Of a stretch of 64,000 bases of DNA, positions 9,473-19,300 are shown piece after piece. Numbering within the stretch: the first letter of the stretch is position 1; each line of letters begins with the position of its first letter. The stretch comes from JAPOXR01 sp963664715 (lineage in GTDB: Bacteria; Pseudomonadota; Alphaproteobacteria; Rhodobacterales; Rhodobacteraceae), in assembly GCA_963664715.2 (NCBI GenBank), contig CAXXUY010000005.1, positions 1-64,000 of the forward strand. Direction: 5' to 3'. Below the pieces are notes generated by a model. It had not been told where the DNA came from. It was given only the letters and a program-made list of their open reading frames with translations, and searched no databases. Made by a program: the position numbers and the translations under genes.

Positions 9473-10237
9473 TCAGGACCTGATTCGCCCTGAAACGGGC
9501 TTTGCTCCCGGAACCGTTATCTCCTCCAGCGCCTTCAAGCTGCTGGAGACCTTTTCAGCCAGGGCAGGCCGATGGGGTTGAGCGACCCTCTTCACTGCTT
9601 CAACCATCAGCACGCCTCCAGCCAGCCCCATGGGCATCGCGCGCCCGAATTTCTCCCACACCGAGCTTGCTCCCGCCAGGAATTTTCGTTCGCTGGGGGG
9701 AAAGAACAGTGCCGCCGAATGTTGAACCGGCTGAAACCTGTGCTCCGTCAACTGCTTCTCAAGCTGACCGGTCGAATAGGGCCTGCCAAATCCAAATGGA
9801 GTTGCGTCCCTTCTTGCCCAGAGCCCGGCGCGGTGTGGAACCACGAAGAGTATTCGGCCCTCCGGAGCCAGTACCCGCCAGCATTCCCTCAGAAGGCCGG
9901 CAGGATTGTCGCTGGTCTCCAGGCCGTGCAGCAGCAATATCCGTTCGGCAAACTCGGTAGGCAATGGCCAGTAGGTATCGTAAGATAGTACCGAGACGTT
10001 TGTTCCCCGGATAGGCCAGACTATTGCTCCCTGCTGCGCGGGCATCAGGTTGACAGTACGCTCGGCCTGCTGATGATGATCCCTCAGCAGGGGCGCTGCG
10101 AACCCGAATCCGACCATCGTGCAGCCGCTGGTCGAAGGCCACATTTCGGCAATCCGGGTCGACATGACCCGCGTTGCCAGTCGGCCAAGCCGCGTACCGA
10201 AGTAGAATTTCTTGAGATCTACTGCGTCAAGGTGCAT
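9473..10237 (-). CDS. SAM-dependent methyltransferase-like protein
   Basis: A 254-residue protein of the class I methyltransferase fold, of the kind found divergent from gloB in many alphaproteobacteria. Visible elements are the N-terminal FYFGTRLGRLATRVM, the glycine-rich MVGFGFAAPLL strand-loop where the SAM motif should be, LLLHGLETSDNPAGLLRECWRVLAPEGRILFVVPHR (motif post I to IV), and a GFGRPYST segment. The SAM loop (VGFGFAAP) is not a textbook GxGxG, as usual in this family. The ATG at 10237 has a weak GAAGAG upstream. Substrate unknown. It is transcribed divergently from gloB with a 68-base gap. Confidence 0.75.
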   Translation of the reverse strand: MHLDAVDLKKFYFGTRLGRLATRVMSTRIAEMWPSTSGCTMVGFGFAAPLLRDHHQQAERTVNLMPAQQGAIVWPIRGTNVSVLSYDTYWPLPTEFAERILLLHGLETSDNPAGLLRECWRVLAPEGRILFVVPHRAGLWARRDATPFGFGRPYSTGQLEKQLTEHRFQPVQHSAALFFPPSERKFLAGASSVWEKFGRAMPMGLAGGVLMVEAVKRVAQPHRPALAEKVSSSLKALEEITVPGAKPVSGRIRS

Positions 10238-10305
10238 TGCATGAATCTCTTCAATAGCAGTAATTGGGCGACAGATAGGTCAAATTGACAGGAGAATTTA
10301 GCCAC

Positions 10306-11067
10306 ATGCCCTTAGAAGTCACAACCCTACCTTGCCTTTCCGACAATTACGCATTCCTGATTCACAACACTGAAACTGGCAAGACCGCGCTCGTCGACGC
10401 ACCGGAAGCAGCACCGATAAGGGCTGCACTGCAGACGATGGGCTGGAAACTCGACCAGATCCTCATCACTCACCACCATCCTGATCACGTTGACGGTGTA
10501 GATGAACTCCGGAGTGCATACGGCGCGGAAGTCATTGGAGCCGAGGCCGATGCACACCGACTGCCGAAACTCGACATCGCCGTTCCGGACGGTGGCTCGG
10601 TTACCGTTTGCGGTGAAGATGCGAAAGTCGTTGACGTTTCAGGCCATACCGTCGGTCACATCGCCTACCTCCTTCCGGGTGCCGCATTCACGGCCGATTC
10701 CCTGATGGCACTCGGCTGCGGTCGGGTGTTCGAAGGGACATTCGATATGATGTGGAACAGTCTCGAGAGACTTGCTGCGCTTGACCCGGACACGATGATC
10801 TACTCCGGCCATGAATACACTGAATCGAATGCCCGGTTTGCCCTCTCCATAGAGCCTGACAACCCCGATCTGCTTGCCAGGGTCGAATCGATCAGCGAGG
10901 CGCGCCTTCAAGGCAAGCCAACGGTCCCGTCGCGCCTGTCCCTTGAACTTGCCACCAACCCCTTCCTCAGGGCGCGGCTGCCTGAGGTCAAGAAGCTGAT
11001 TGGCCAGCCATACGCTTCCGATGCCGCCGCGTTTGCGGAGATCAGGCAGAGAAAGGACCGTTTCTGA
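10306..11067 (+). CDS. gloB: Hydroxyacylglutathione hydrolase (glyoxalase II)
   Basis: Hydrolyses S-lactoylglutathione to lactate and glutathione, the second step of methylglyoxal detoxification. The metallo-beta-lactamase motif THHHPDH supplies the zinc ligands. SGHTVGHIAY gives a further histidine, FTADSLMALGCGR the bridging aspartate, and SGHEYTESNARFAL the substrate-binding residues typical of glyoxalase II. The C-terminal half has the family's helical domain. I take the ATG at 10306, preceded by AGGAG at a workable distance, rather than the TTG at 10285. About 253 residues, normal for the family. It fits the glutathione-using enzymes found later in the window, though it is far from them. 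Confidence 0.93.
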   Translation: MPLEVTTLPCLSDNYAFLIHNTETGKTALVDAPEAAPIRAALQTMGWKLDQILITHHHPDHVDGVDELRSAYGAEVIGAEADAHRLPKLDIAVPDGGSVTVCGEDAKVVDVSGHTVGHIAYLLPGAAFTADSLMALGCGRVFEGTFDMMWNSLERLAALDPDTMIYSGHEYTESNARFALSIEPDNPDLLARVESISEARLQGKPTVPSRLSLELATNPFLRARLPEVKKLIGQPYASDAAAFAEIRQRKDRF

Positions 11068-11213
11068 CGCATGTATGAACCATTCGAGAACTGTCTGAAT
11101 GGTCACGAAGGACGGAATCGAATTATTGCTTGTTATTCGGAGCACAAATCCCAACTATGGTACGTGTACCGGATCTCGCATGCGGGCCGAAGGGACGATC
11201 GGAGAATTCAGTC

Positions 11214-13538
11214 GTGGTAAACTTCACCTCTACACTTGAGCACGCCATCCACGAATCGATGTCGATCGCCTATGAGCAGCGGCATGAGTATGTGTCGCTG
11301 GACCATCTGTTGCTGGCACTGCTTGATGAGCCCGCGGCCGCCAAGGTGTTGTTGGCCTGCGGTGTCAATCTGGAGAAACTCAGACAGGATCTCAGGAAGC
11401 ATATAGAGGACAGCGCAAAGCCTGCCACCTCTGACCTCTCCAAGAAGACGGCGGTCCCGACCACCGGTTTCCAGCGCGTTCTTCAGAGAGCGGCGGAACA
11501 CGTGCGGGCGACACGAAGGTCTGGAGAGATCACCGGCGCCAATGTTCTGGTGGCAATTTTTGGAGAAAGAAAAAGCACTGCGGTACATTTCCTTCGATCT
11601 CATGGCATGACCCGGTTCGATGCAGTCAATTTCATTGCCCATGGCATCGCCAAGAACCCCAGGCACCAGAGTCCTGCTCCGGTGGTCGGGGCCGAGGAGC
11701 GCGGAGAGGAAACCAATGCGAACGAGGGTGAAGACGGCGCCGATTCCGCGCTGGCGAAATACTGTCTCGATCTGAACGCCAAGGCCAAGAAGGGTGATGT
11801 CGATCCCCTGATCGGGCGCGAGGATGAAGTTATGCGTTGTTTCAAGGTGCTGATCAGAAGGAACAAGAACAACCCGCTGCTGGTCGGCGACCCGGGAGTG
11901 GGCAAGACAGCGATCATAGAGGGAATGGCCAAGAAGATTGTCGAGGGCAAGGCACCCGACCCCGTCCGGAAGGCCAACATCTATTCGCTGGACATGGGAG
12001 TCGTGCTCGCCGGCACTCGATACAGGGGCGATTTCGAGGAAAGGCTCAAATCCGTCATCAAGGAACTCGAGGAACATCCGGATGCGGTCCTGTTCATAGA
12101 TGAAATCCATACTGTCGTTGGCGCGGGAGCGACAAGTGGTGGTTCAATGGATGCCTCGAACCTGCTCAAACCCGGTCTGCAGGGAGGGCGACTGAGATGC
12201 ATCGGGTCGACGACTCACAAGGAGTACCGGCAGTATTTCGAAAAGGACCGAGCCCTTTCACGACGTTTCCAGAAGATTGATGTATCCGAGCCTACGCATG
12301 AGGAGACAGTCAAGATCGTCAAGGGGTTGAAGGCCCGGTTTGAGCAGCATCACAAGATCAAGTTCACCGATGATGCGATCCAGGCAGCAGTTGACCTGTC
12401 CGGGAAGTATGTGAATGACCGGAGGTTTCCGGACAAGGCCATCGACGTCATTGACGAGGCTGGGGCCGCACAACGCCTGATGCCCGAGTCCAAACGACGA
12501 AAGACTGTCCGCCCGAGGGAAATAGAGGATGTGGTTGCTGCGATTGCCCGCATACCTCCGCGGCACATATCCCGGTCCGATGCGGAATTGCTGATGGATC
12601 TCGAGACGAATCTCAAGTCGGTCGTGTTCGGCCAGGATCAGGCTCTTGAGGCACTTGCGGCTGCAATCAAACTGAGCCGCGCCGGCCTGAGGGATAACGA
12701 AAAGCCGGTTGGATCATACCTGTTTGCCGGCCCGACCGGGGTCGGAAAGACCGAATCGGCACGACAGCTTGCCGAAACCCTCGGCGTCAAGCTCCTCCGG
12801 TTCGACATGTCCGAGTTCATGGAGAAGCATTCGGTGTCCCGCCTGATCGGCGCACCTCCAGGATATGTTGGATTCGAAAATGGTGGCCTGTTGACTGACG
12901 GGGTAGACGAGAATCCCCACTGCGTATTGTTGCTTGACGAAATCGAGAAAGCGCACCCTGACGTTGCCAATGTACTGCTCCAGGTGATGGACCATGGCAA
13001 GCTTACGGATCATGGCGGGCGGACAGTGGACTTTCGGAGTGCAGTCCTGATCATGACGACCAATGCCGGGGCTGTGGAGCAGGCAAAGGCTGCCGTGGGA
13101 TTCGGAAGGGATCGCCGCGTGGGCGAGGATGTTGAGGCAATTGACCGGCTGTTTTCACCCGAATTCCGCAACCGCCTTGACGCGATAATCAGCTTCAAGC
13201 CGCTGGATATGGATACGGTGCTGCGGGTTGTCGAGAAGTTCATTCATCGCCTTGAGGCCCAGCTCTTCGAACGAAATGTCCACTTCGAACTGACGCCGAA
13301 GGCGGCACGCTGGCTGGCAGAGAACGGTTACGATGCGAAGATGGGTGCCAGGCCGCTGGAACGGCTCATTCAGGAGACCATCAAGCAGCAACTTGCCGAC
13401 GAAATCCTGTTCGGCAGTCTCAAGAAAGGCGGGCTCGTGCGTGTGCTGGTGTCCGGAGGATCGTTGAAGCTGAAATTCGAAGGCCCGGAAACACCGAAGA
13501 TTTCAGATCGAAAGGTTCCGATGATCGCCGCCAAGTAA
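11214..13538 (+). CDS. clpA: ATP-dependent Clp protease ATP-binding subunit ClpA
   Basis: Unfoldase that feeds substrates, including N-degron proteins brought by ClpS, into ClpP. The N-terminal double Clp domain starts FTSTLEHAIHESMSIAYEQRHEY. The first AAA module has GDPGVGKTAIIEG and the Walker B VLFIDEIHTVVGAG; the second has GPTGVGKTESARQ and CVLLLDEIEKAHPDV. The order and spacing identify ClpA rather than ClpB, since there is no middle coiled-coil domain. I chose the GTG at 11214 because GGAG lies seven bases before it and homologues begin there; longer starts at 11130 and 11157 add an unsupported leader. No clpS gene is seen directly upstream, where alphaproteobacteria often have one. 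Confidence 0.93.
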   Translation: MVNFTSTLEHAIHESMSIAYEQRHEYVSLDHLLLALLDEPAAAKVLLACGVNLEKLRQDLRKHIEDSAKPATSDLSKKTAVPTTGFQRVLQRAAEHVRATRRSGEITGANVLVAIFGERKSTAVHFLRSHGMTRFDAVNFIAHGIAKNPRHQSPAPVVGAEERGEETNANEGEDGADSALAKYCLDLNAKAKKGDVDPLIGREDEVMRCFKVLIRRNKNNPLLVGDPGVGKTAIIEGMAKKIVEGKAPDPVRKANIYSLDMGVVLAGTRYRGDFEERLKSVIKELEEHPDAVLFIDEIHTVVGAGATSGGSMDASNLLKPGLQGGRLRCIGSTTHKEYRQYFEKDRALSRRFQKIDVSEPTHEETVKIVKGLKARFEQHHKIKFTDDAIQAAVDLSGKYVNDRRFPDKAIDVIDEAGAAQRLMPESKRRKTVRPREIEDVVAAIARIPPRHISRSDAELLMDLETNLKSVVFGQDQALEALAAAIKLSRAGLRDNEKPVGSYLFAGPTGVGKTESARQLAETLGVKLLRFDMSEFMEKHSVSRLIGAPPGYVGFENGGLLTDGVDENPHCVLLLDEIEKAHPDVANVLLQVMDHGKLTDHGGRTVDFRSAVLIMTTNAGAVEQAKAAVGFGRDRRVGEDVEAIDRLFSPEFRNRLDAIISFKPLDMDTVLRVVEKFIHRLEAQLFERNVHFELTPKAARWLAENGYDAKMGARPLERLIQETIKQQLADEILFGSLKKGGLVRVLVSGGSLKLKFEGPETPKISDRKVPMIAAK

Positions 13539-13568
13539 GCTCCGTGGCCTCGACATCGGTTCCAAAGA

Positions 13569-13594
13569 AAATGGGGCGGTTTCACGCCCCATTT
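13569..13594 (-). terminator. Intrinsic terminator between clpA and phasin gene
   Basis: A perfect 10-bp stem, AAATGGGGCG with CGCCCCATTT, and a 6-base loop. On the minus strand it is followed by TTTCTTT, so it best serves the phasin gene. It may also stop clpA transcripts from the other side. Confidence 0.8.
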
Positions 13595-13634
13595 CAGTTG
13601 TCATGCTGACCTTTATACCCGACCGTTGGTCCGG

Positions 13635-13997
13635 TTACTTTCCAGCAGCCAGGATAGCCTCGGTAGACTCGATCTGGGCGGTCTTGACGACCTCTGCCAG
13701 TCCGGCCAGATGCCCGGTCGCAACTTCGACAGAACTCGAGGCAAATTCGCCGGCGGCTTTCGCATAATCGGAAACCTCTTCCTTGGCGGCGGTGACCTCT
13801 CCCAGTTGCGCAAGGGTATCCGAGGTCCACTTGCTGTTGATCGCGACGCTGCTCTGGGCAGCCTTCAGCGAAATTGCCGACATCTTCTCGCCGAATTCGG
13901 CCGATTTCGTGAAGGCATCGCTGATGCTGGCCGGATTGGGCACGAAGTTCATTGCGGCCTCTGCATACAGTTTGGTCAGTTCGTGTATCTTGTTCAT
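13635..13997 (-). CDS. Phasin (polyhydroxyalkanoate granule-associated protein)
   Basis: A small, alanine-rich, mostly helical protein of 120 residues that coats PHA storage granules. Phasin-type features are the N-terminal LTKLYAEAAMNFVPNP, the middle KAAQSSVAINSKWTSDTLAQL and the amphipathic helix ASSSVEVATGHLAGLAEVV. The second ATG (13997) is preferred over 14003 because GGAAGG is then seven bases upstream. It is monocistronic, with a terminator just downstream and a candidate promoter plus PhaR-like operator upstream. No PHA synthase gene lies in the window. Confidence 0.85.
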   Translation of the reverse strand: MNKIHELTKLYAEAAMNFVPNPASISDAFTKSAEFGEKMSAISLKAAQSSVAINSKWTSDTLAQLGEVTAAKEEVSDYAKAAGEFASSSVEVATGHLAGLAEVVKTAQIESTEAILAAGK

Positions 13998-14041
13998 GAT
14001 CATTCCTTCCTGGATTCTTCAGGTCTTCATCTTCTGGAGGC

Positions 14042-14070
14042 CATTTAGTTGCCGCGCTGCAGCATTTCAA
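14042..14070 (-). promoter_or_regulatory. Candidate sigma70 promoter of the phasin gene
   Basis: On the minus strand TTGAAA (14065-14070) and TAAATG (14042-14047) are separated by 17 bases, about 45 bases upstream of the start codon. The -10 box matches the consensus only in part. Confidence 0.35.
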
Positions 14071-14078
14071 GTCTTTGT

Positions 14079-14093
14079 TTCTGCGTTGCAGAA
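14079..14093. promoter_or_regulatory. Candidate PhaR operator upstream of phasin gene
   Basis: The palindrome TTCTGC-GTT-GCAGAA contains CTGC-N3-GCAG, which is the published binding pattern (CTGC N3-4 GCAG) of PhaR, the PHA-responsive repressor of phasin genes in Rhodobacter and Paracoccus. It lies about 85 bases upstream of the phasin start. The T-run next to it on the plus strand could suggest a terminator, but no plus-strand gene ends here. Confidence 0.5.
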
Positions 14094-14128
14094 TTTTTTT
14101 GCTCGTCAGACGGGGGGTGCGGACATGG

Positions 14129-16324
14129 CTACGACAAGCCAACGCTGGTCAAGAGACCCCCAAGACGGGTCATGCGTTTCCGTTGATTATCGGTCCGGAC
14201 CGCGATTTCCACGGCCTTACGCTGTCCGATCAGGATCAGGAGTTCGCGGGCGCGCGTCACGGCCGTGTAGAGCAGGTTGCGTTGCAGCATGACGAAATGC
14301 TGTGTCATCAGCGGCACGACAACTGCCGGAAATTCAGAGCCCTGGCTCTTGTGGATCGTGACGGCGTAGGCAGGCATCAGGCCGCCGAGTTCGTCCGGGC
14401 CAATCTCGAGTCGGCGACCGTCGAAGTCCACGACAAGCGATTCCTCGTCATGCAGGATTGAGGACACGAACCCGATATCACCGTTGAAGATGCCCTTGTT
14501 GTAATCATTATGAATCTGCATAACCTTGTCACCCGGCGAGTAGCTGGCAGTGCCCGTATCAAGCACATCCGAAGAGCCCGGATTCAGCGTATCCTTCAGC
14601 CTGGCATTGAGTGACTGGACTCCAACTGTTCCCCTGATCATCGGACAAAGGACCTGCACGTCCTTGACGGGGTCGAAGCCGAATTTTCGAGGAATCCGCT
14701 CGCTGACCAACCTCAGCAACTGGCCGACCGCCTCTTCCGGTCCTTCCGTCGGCACAAAGTAGAAATCGCTGGTCCCGGCCGGTTTCGAGAGGTCCGGCAT
14801 TTCCCCGGCATTGATCCTGTGGGCATTTGCTACAACCCTGCTTTCGGCCGCTTGCCTGTAGATCTCGGTCAGGTGGACAACTTCAATGTCTTCAGATTCC
14901 ATGACGTCGGCGAGCACCCGGCCGGGTCCGACAGAGGGGAGTTGGTCGACATCGCCAACCATGATGATGGCGGCTTCGTCCGGAACGGCCTTGAGCAGGC
15001 TATCCATCAGCAGGACGTCGATCATCGAGGATTCATCGATAATCAGCAGCCCGCAATCAATCGGGTTGTCTTCGTCATGGCGGAATCCGCCGGTTTCCGC
15101 ATCGATTTCGAGCAGCCGGTGGATGGTCTGGGCGGGTCGACCGGTGAGTTCGCTGACCCGCTTTGCCGCCCGGCCGGTCGGCGCGCAGATCCGGATTGCG
15201 ATTTTCTGCGCGGCCAGGATTCTCAATATCGCGTTTACAATTGTTGTCTTGCCAACGCCCGGCCCTCCCGTGATCACGGTGAATTTCGTAGAGACCGCAG
15301 CTCTTATGGCTTTCAGTTGGCTGTTCCCGAATCTCATGCGGCCTTCCGCTTCAATCCGTCCAATGGCCTTGCGCTCATCAATCTGGCCCCACGGACATTC
15401 GCCCCGGGCAATGAGCCTGATTCGGGCAGCTATCTGTGCTTCGGCGAAGTGCAGGTCCGGAAGGAAGACGCATTCAGCACCTTCAACGTTGCTTGCGACC
15501 AGTTCCCGTTGCCGTGTCATGGTCACGATGCCGGTTCTGATCAGGCCGTCCTGAACCTCGAGCAGACTTTCCGCCTGCTCGACGAGTTCATGGAGCCGAA
15601 CTCCGCAGTTCCCGTTGGACCTCGCCTCGTCCATCAGGTGCCAGATGCCCGCCATGACCCTGTCGGGACTGTCCTTCCCAATTCCGGACCGCTTGGCCAA
15701 CGCGTCAGCGGTCCTGAAGCCAATACCCCGAACATCCTTGATCAACTGAAACGGGTTCCTGGCAACGATGCCAACCGCGTCCCTGCCGTAGATTCGCTGA
15801 ATCGTGGCAGCCATGGCCGGTCCAAGGCCAAGCCCGTGCAGGTAGACCATGGTGTCCCGCGTTACCTTGTTGCTCTCCCAGCCTTCCGCGATCTTTTTGG
15901 CGCGGCCAGGACCAATTCCCTCGACCTCGCGCACGCGGTGCGGCGACTTCTCGAGAATGTCGAACAGTTCATCACCGAATTTCTCGGCAAGCCTGCCTGC
16001 ATGCACCTTGCCGATTCCCACAACCGCCTTCGATCCGAGAAAAGACACCAGTCCATCAAGTGTCCTTGGAGGTTCGGGAACAACGCTTTCCGCAGTCAGT
16101 TGGGTACCGAACTTGGGATGTTCGCTCCACTTGCCTTTCGCCGAGACCAGCATGCCAGTATCAAGTTCCGGCATCTTTCCAACCACCGAAACGGGCGAGT
16201 CACGACCAGGCACGTCCAATTGAACGACGCAAAAATCATTTGCCGGATTGCGGAACACAATTCTCCGGACAGAACCGGAAAGTGTTGCGTCGCCTTTATC
16301 CTGCCGCCGGTCGACACGGGTCAT
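14129..16324 (-). CDS. recD2: RecD2-type ATP-dependent DNA helicase
   Basis: A superfamily 1B 5'-3' DNA helicase of the RecD2 (YrrC) group, which acts outside a RecBCD complex. The N-terminal OB-like part is followed by helix-hairpin-helix segments (EVEGIGPGRAKKIAEGW and DVRGIGFRTADALAKRSGIG). Then come the motor motifs: motif I ITGGPGVGKTTIV, Ia CAPTGRAAKR, motif II LLIIDESSMID, motif III MVGDVDQLPSVGPG, then YAVTIHKSQGSEF and LYTAVTRARELLILIG for motifs V-VI. I start at the ATG 16324; an upstream TTG (16360) would place it 8 bases after the preceding gene. It follows the MotB-like gene in the same direction, so read-through is likely. About 731 residues, full length. Confidence 0.92.
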   Translation of the reverse strand: MTRVDRRQDKGDATLSGSVRRIVFRNPANDFCVVQLDVPGRDSPVSVVGKMPELDTGMLVSAKGKWSEHPKFGTQLTAESVVPEPPRTLDGLVSFLGSKAVVGIGKVHAGRLAEKFGDELFDILEKSPHRVREVEGIGPGRAKKIAEGWESNKVTRDTMVYLHGLGLGPAMAATIQRIYGRDAVGIVARNPFQLIKDVRGIGFRTADALAKRSGIGKDSPDRVMAGIWHLMDEARSNGNCGVRLHELVEQAESLLEVQDGLIRTGIVTMTRQRELVASNVEGAECVFLPDLHFAEAQIAARIRLIARGECPWGQIDERKAIGRIEAEGRMRFGNSQLKAIRAAVSTKFTVITGGPGVGKTTIVNAILRILAAQKIAIRICAPTGRAAKRVSELTGRPAQTIHRLLEIDAETGGFRHDEDNPIDCGLLIIDESSMIDVLLMDSLLKAVPDEAAIIMVGDVDQLPSVGPGRVLADVMESEDIEVVHLTEIYRQAAESRVVANAHRINAGEMPDLSKPAGTSDFYFVPTEGPEEAVGQLLRLVSERIPRKFGFDPVKDVQVLCPMIRGTVGVQSLNARLKDTLNPGSSDVLDTGTASYSPGDKVMQIHNDYNKGIFNGDIGFVSSILHDEESLVVDFDGRRLEIGPDELGGLMPAYAVTIHKSQGSEFPAVVVPLMTQHFVMLQRNLLYTAVTRARELLILIGQRKAVEIAVRTDNQRKRMTRLGGLLTSVGLS

Positions 16325-16367
16325 TGAACGGCTCGCCCGGATAACTGGTCTTGAATGCAACGACAGA

Positions 16368-19300
16368 TCATGGCTCGGTCAGCTTGAATTCGATCCGGCG
16401 GTTCAGCGACTTTTCCTCGTCCGTCCGGCCGGGGTTGACAGGGCGGTGCTCGCCGAAACCCGCAGCTGCAAGCCGGTTCTCCGGAAAACCAAGGTCGGTC
16501 GTGAGGAATCTTACGACTGACAGTGATCTCGCCTGGCTGAGCTCCCAATTGTCGGAATAGTCCCTTTGCGCGACAATCGGTTGATCGTCGGTGTGGCCAT
16601 CGACCCGAAGCACCCAGTCTATGCTTTCAGGAAACTCGTCGGCAAGGTCAAGGATCAATCTCGCAATCTGTGTAATCTGCTCCTTGCCGTCTTCGGACAG
16701 GTCTGCCCTGCCGAGAGGAAACAGAACTTCGGAGGCAAACACGAACCTGTCCCCCTTGATTCGAACCCCTGCCTGTCCCTCCATCACTGTCCGAAGCCTT
16801 CCCAGGAATTCGGAACGGAAGCCCTCAAGTTCCTCCTTCTGCTCCTCCAGTCGCTTGCGTTCTGCTTCCTCCAGCCGAAACGCCCGGGCCTTTTCCGCGG
16901 CCAACTCGGCCAGAGCTTCATTGAGTTGGGTTCCGAGCGCAGACAGTTCAATTTCACTGGCCTGTTTCTGTTGTTCACTGCGCGCAGTCGACTCGTCGAG
17001 AAGCAGCTGCAGTCCTTCCAGCCGTTTCCTCAGATCGTTGACCTGAAGATTGAGCGCCGCGACCTGTCTCTTTTCTTCGGCCAATTCGGATTCACTCTCC
17101 TGCCGACCGGTCTCGCTTCTTGCCAGCATGTCCTCGGCGATCTTCAGCATGACCGCGTTGTTCGATGAACTCTGCACTGCCCTTTCAAGGGATTCAGCAA
17201 TCTCCCGATTCTTGGCTTCGAGATCGGCGATATCACGCCGGCTTTGTTCCAGTTCGCTACGCAGTTCCCTTACCCGGTCGGCATCCTGCAAGGCAGCCAG
17301 TTGCATCTCTTCAGCTCTATCCAGCGACTGCTGCATCTCTGCCACTGCCTTCTCCATCAGCGACCTCAGTTCTGCCGCCGATTCAAGCTGACTCCTAATG
17401 CTGTCCAGTTGGGAATTGGCCCGGTCCCTCTCCACCGACAAGAACGAAATCGTCTGCTCCTGTTCATCCAGCAATCTCTGCAAACGCAGGTTTTCTTCCG
17501 ATCTCGAACTTCCCTCTGCCTCGAGTTGTTCGACCGACAATCTGAATTCGGCCAGCTGCGTCCCGTACTGCTCGAGTTGACTGGACGCGGTTCGCAACTC
17601 GTCATCCCGCGTTGCAAGCAGCGCTTCGAGGTCAGCAATTGCCTGTGCCCCGATCTCGAGTTCCCGGTTTGCATCTGCAAAACGCGTCTCTGCATCGTCC
17701 CGCGACCTGCGCAGTGCCTCCAATTCCTCGTTCACTGCTGCCAAGTTCTCCTCGAGTTGTAAGACCGTCTCAAGTGCCTGATTCCGCTCCTGCTTCGTCG
17801 CATCCAGCACTGCCTGACTGTCGGCAAGAGTCGATTCCAGCTCCGATTGCCTGTCCAGGGCGGCCGCCTGTTCAGTCCTGATGTTCGACAAGGCTTCGCT
17901 TGCCTGCTTGAATTCCCGACGCAGAGCATCCAGCGAATTCTCGAGTTCAATCCGCGCCTGTTCCGCTGCGGCCAGCAGCGTAAGTGTTTCCTCTGCCTCC
18001 CTTCGCCTTTCCTCGAGTTCCAGGTCCAACACGAGCAGATCATCGGCAGCATCCTCTGCCCGAACCAACAGGATCTGGTTCTCTTGTCTGGCAGTTTCCA
18101 GCTCTTCCAGCGTTGCACTGTAGAGCTCACCCACGTCCCGGTTTTCATCAGCAAGCGAAGCAATATGTTCTTTCAGACCTGCGATCTGTCTCTCAAAATC
18201 GACAATTGCCGCTAACCGAGATTCGTTTTCCACCGTGACTGCACCCAGTGACTCCTGCAGAACCGCAATGTCCTCCAGCGCCTTCAGACGCCCTGTTTCC
18301 GCAGCGTCCGCGCGAACCGTTTCGTTGGCCAGACTGGCCGTAACCCTCTCCAACTCCGCTAACAGATCCTCGATTTGCCTCGAGTTACGCGCGCTTGCGT
18401 CTTCGGCTTCCGTCAATGCTGTTCGCAAGGAATTAATGTCGGCAAGATAGCTGCTTTCCTGAGTCCTGGCGGCCGCGACTTCCTCTTCGAGCATGGCCGA
18501 CTCGATTTCAGACTCTTCCAGACGTGATGCGAATTGGTCGCGTTCTTCCGTGACCAACCTGTTCGCCTCAATCGTTTCATCCAGCCTGCCTCTCAATTCG
18601 GCCCGTTGCGCGATCAGTATCTCTGCCTGCTTCAAGGCATTTTCGAGATTGTCCTGGATAGCCGCCAACCGCTTCTGGAGGTCAGAGATCTGTTGCAGGC
18701 CCAGATCGCGATCCAAGGTCAGCCCGTCAATTGCAGCTTGCCGGGCAGCCGATTCCTCAAGCGCACTCTGCAGGTCAGACGCCGTGCCCTCCAGCGTGGT
18801 CTCAAGTTCCGAAATCCTGATATCCCTCAGCCCAAGATCGTCGGTCAATCCAGATATCCGCAAAACCAGCTGATCCCTGGCCGATGTCAACTCGTCGATC
18901 GCTGCCTGGCGGGTCGCCGACTCCTCGAGCGAACTCTCCAGGTCAGACGCCGTGCTCGCCAGCGAGGACTCAAGCTCCGAAATCCTGACGTCCCTCAGCC
19001 CAAGATCGTCGGTCAACCCGGATATCCGCAAAACCAGTTGGTCCCTGGCCGATGTCAACTCGTCGATCGCTACCTGGCGGGCCGCCGACTCCTCGAGCGA
19101 ACTCTCCAGGTCAGACGCCGTGCTCGCCAGCGAGGACTCAAGCTCCGAAATCCTGATGTCCCGCAGCCCAAGATCGTCAGTCAATCCAGATATCCGCAAA
19201 ACCAGCTGGTCCCTGGCCGACTTCAACTCGTCGATCGCTGCCTGGCGGGCCGCCGACTCCTCGAGCGAGCCCTGCAGGTCAGACGCCGTGCTCGCCAGCG

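Noticed and set aside
14079..14100. Rho-independent terminator on the plus strand (stem plus T-run)
   Set aside because: No plus-strand gene ends nearby, and the stem matches a PhaR operator in the phasin promoter region.
14819..16327. 502-codon open frame on the plus strand
   Set aside because: Antisense to recD2, which carries all helicase motifs; the plus-strand translation has no family features.
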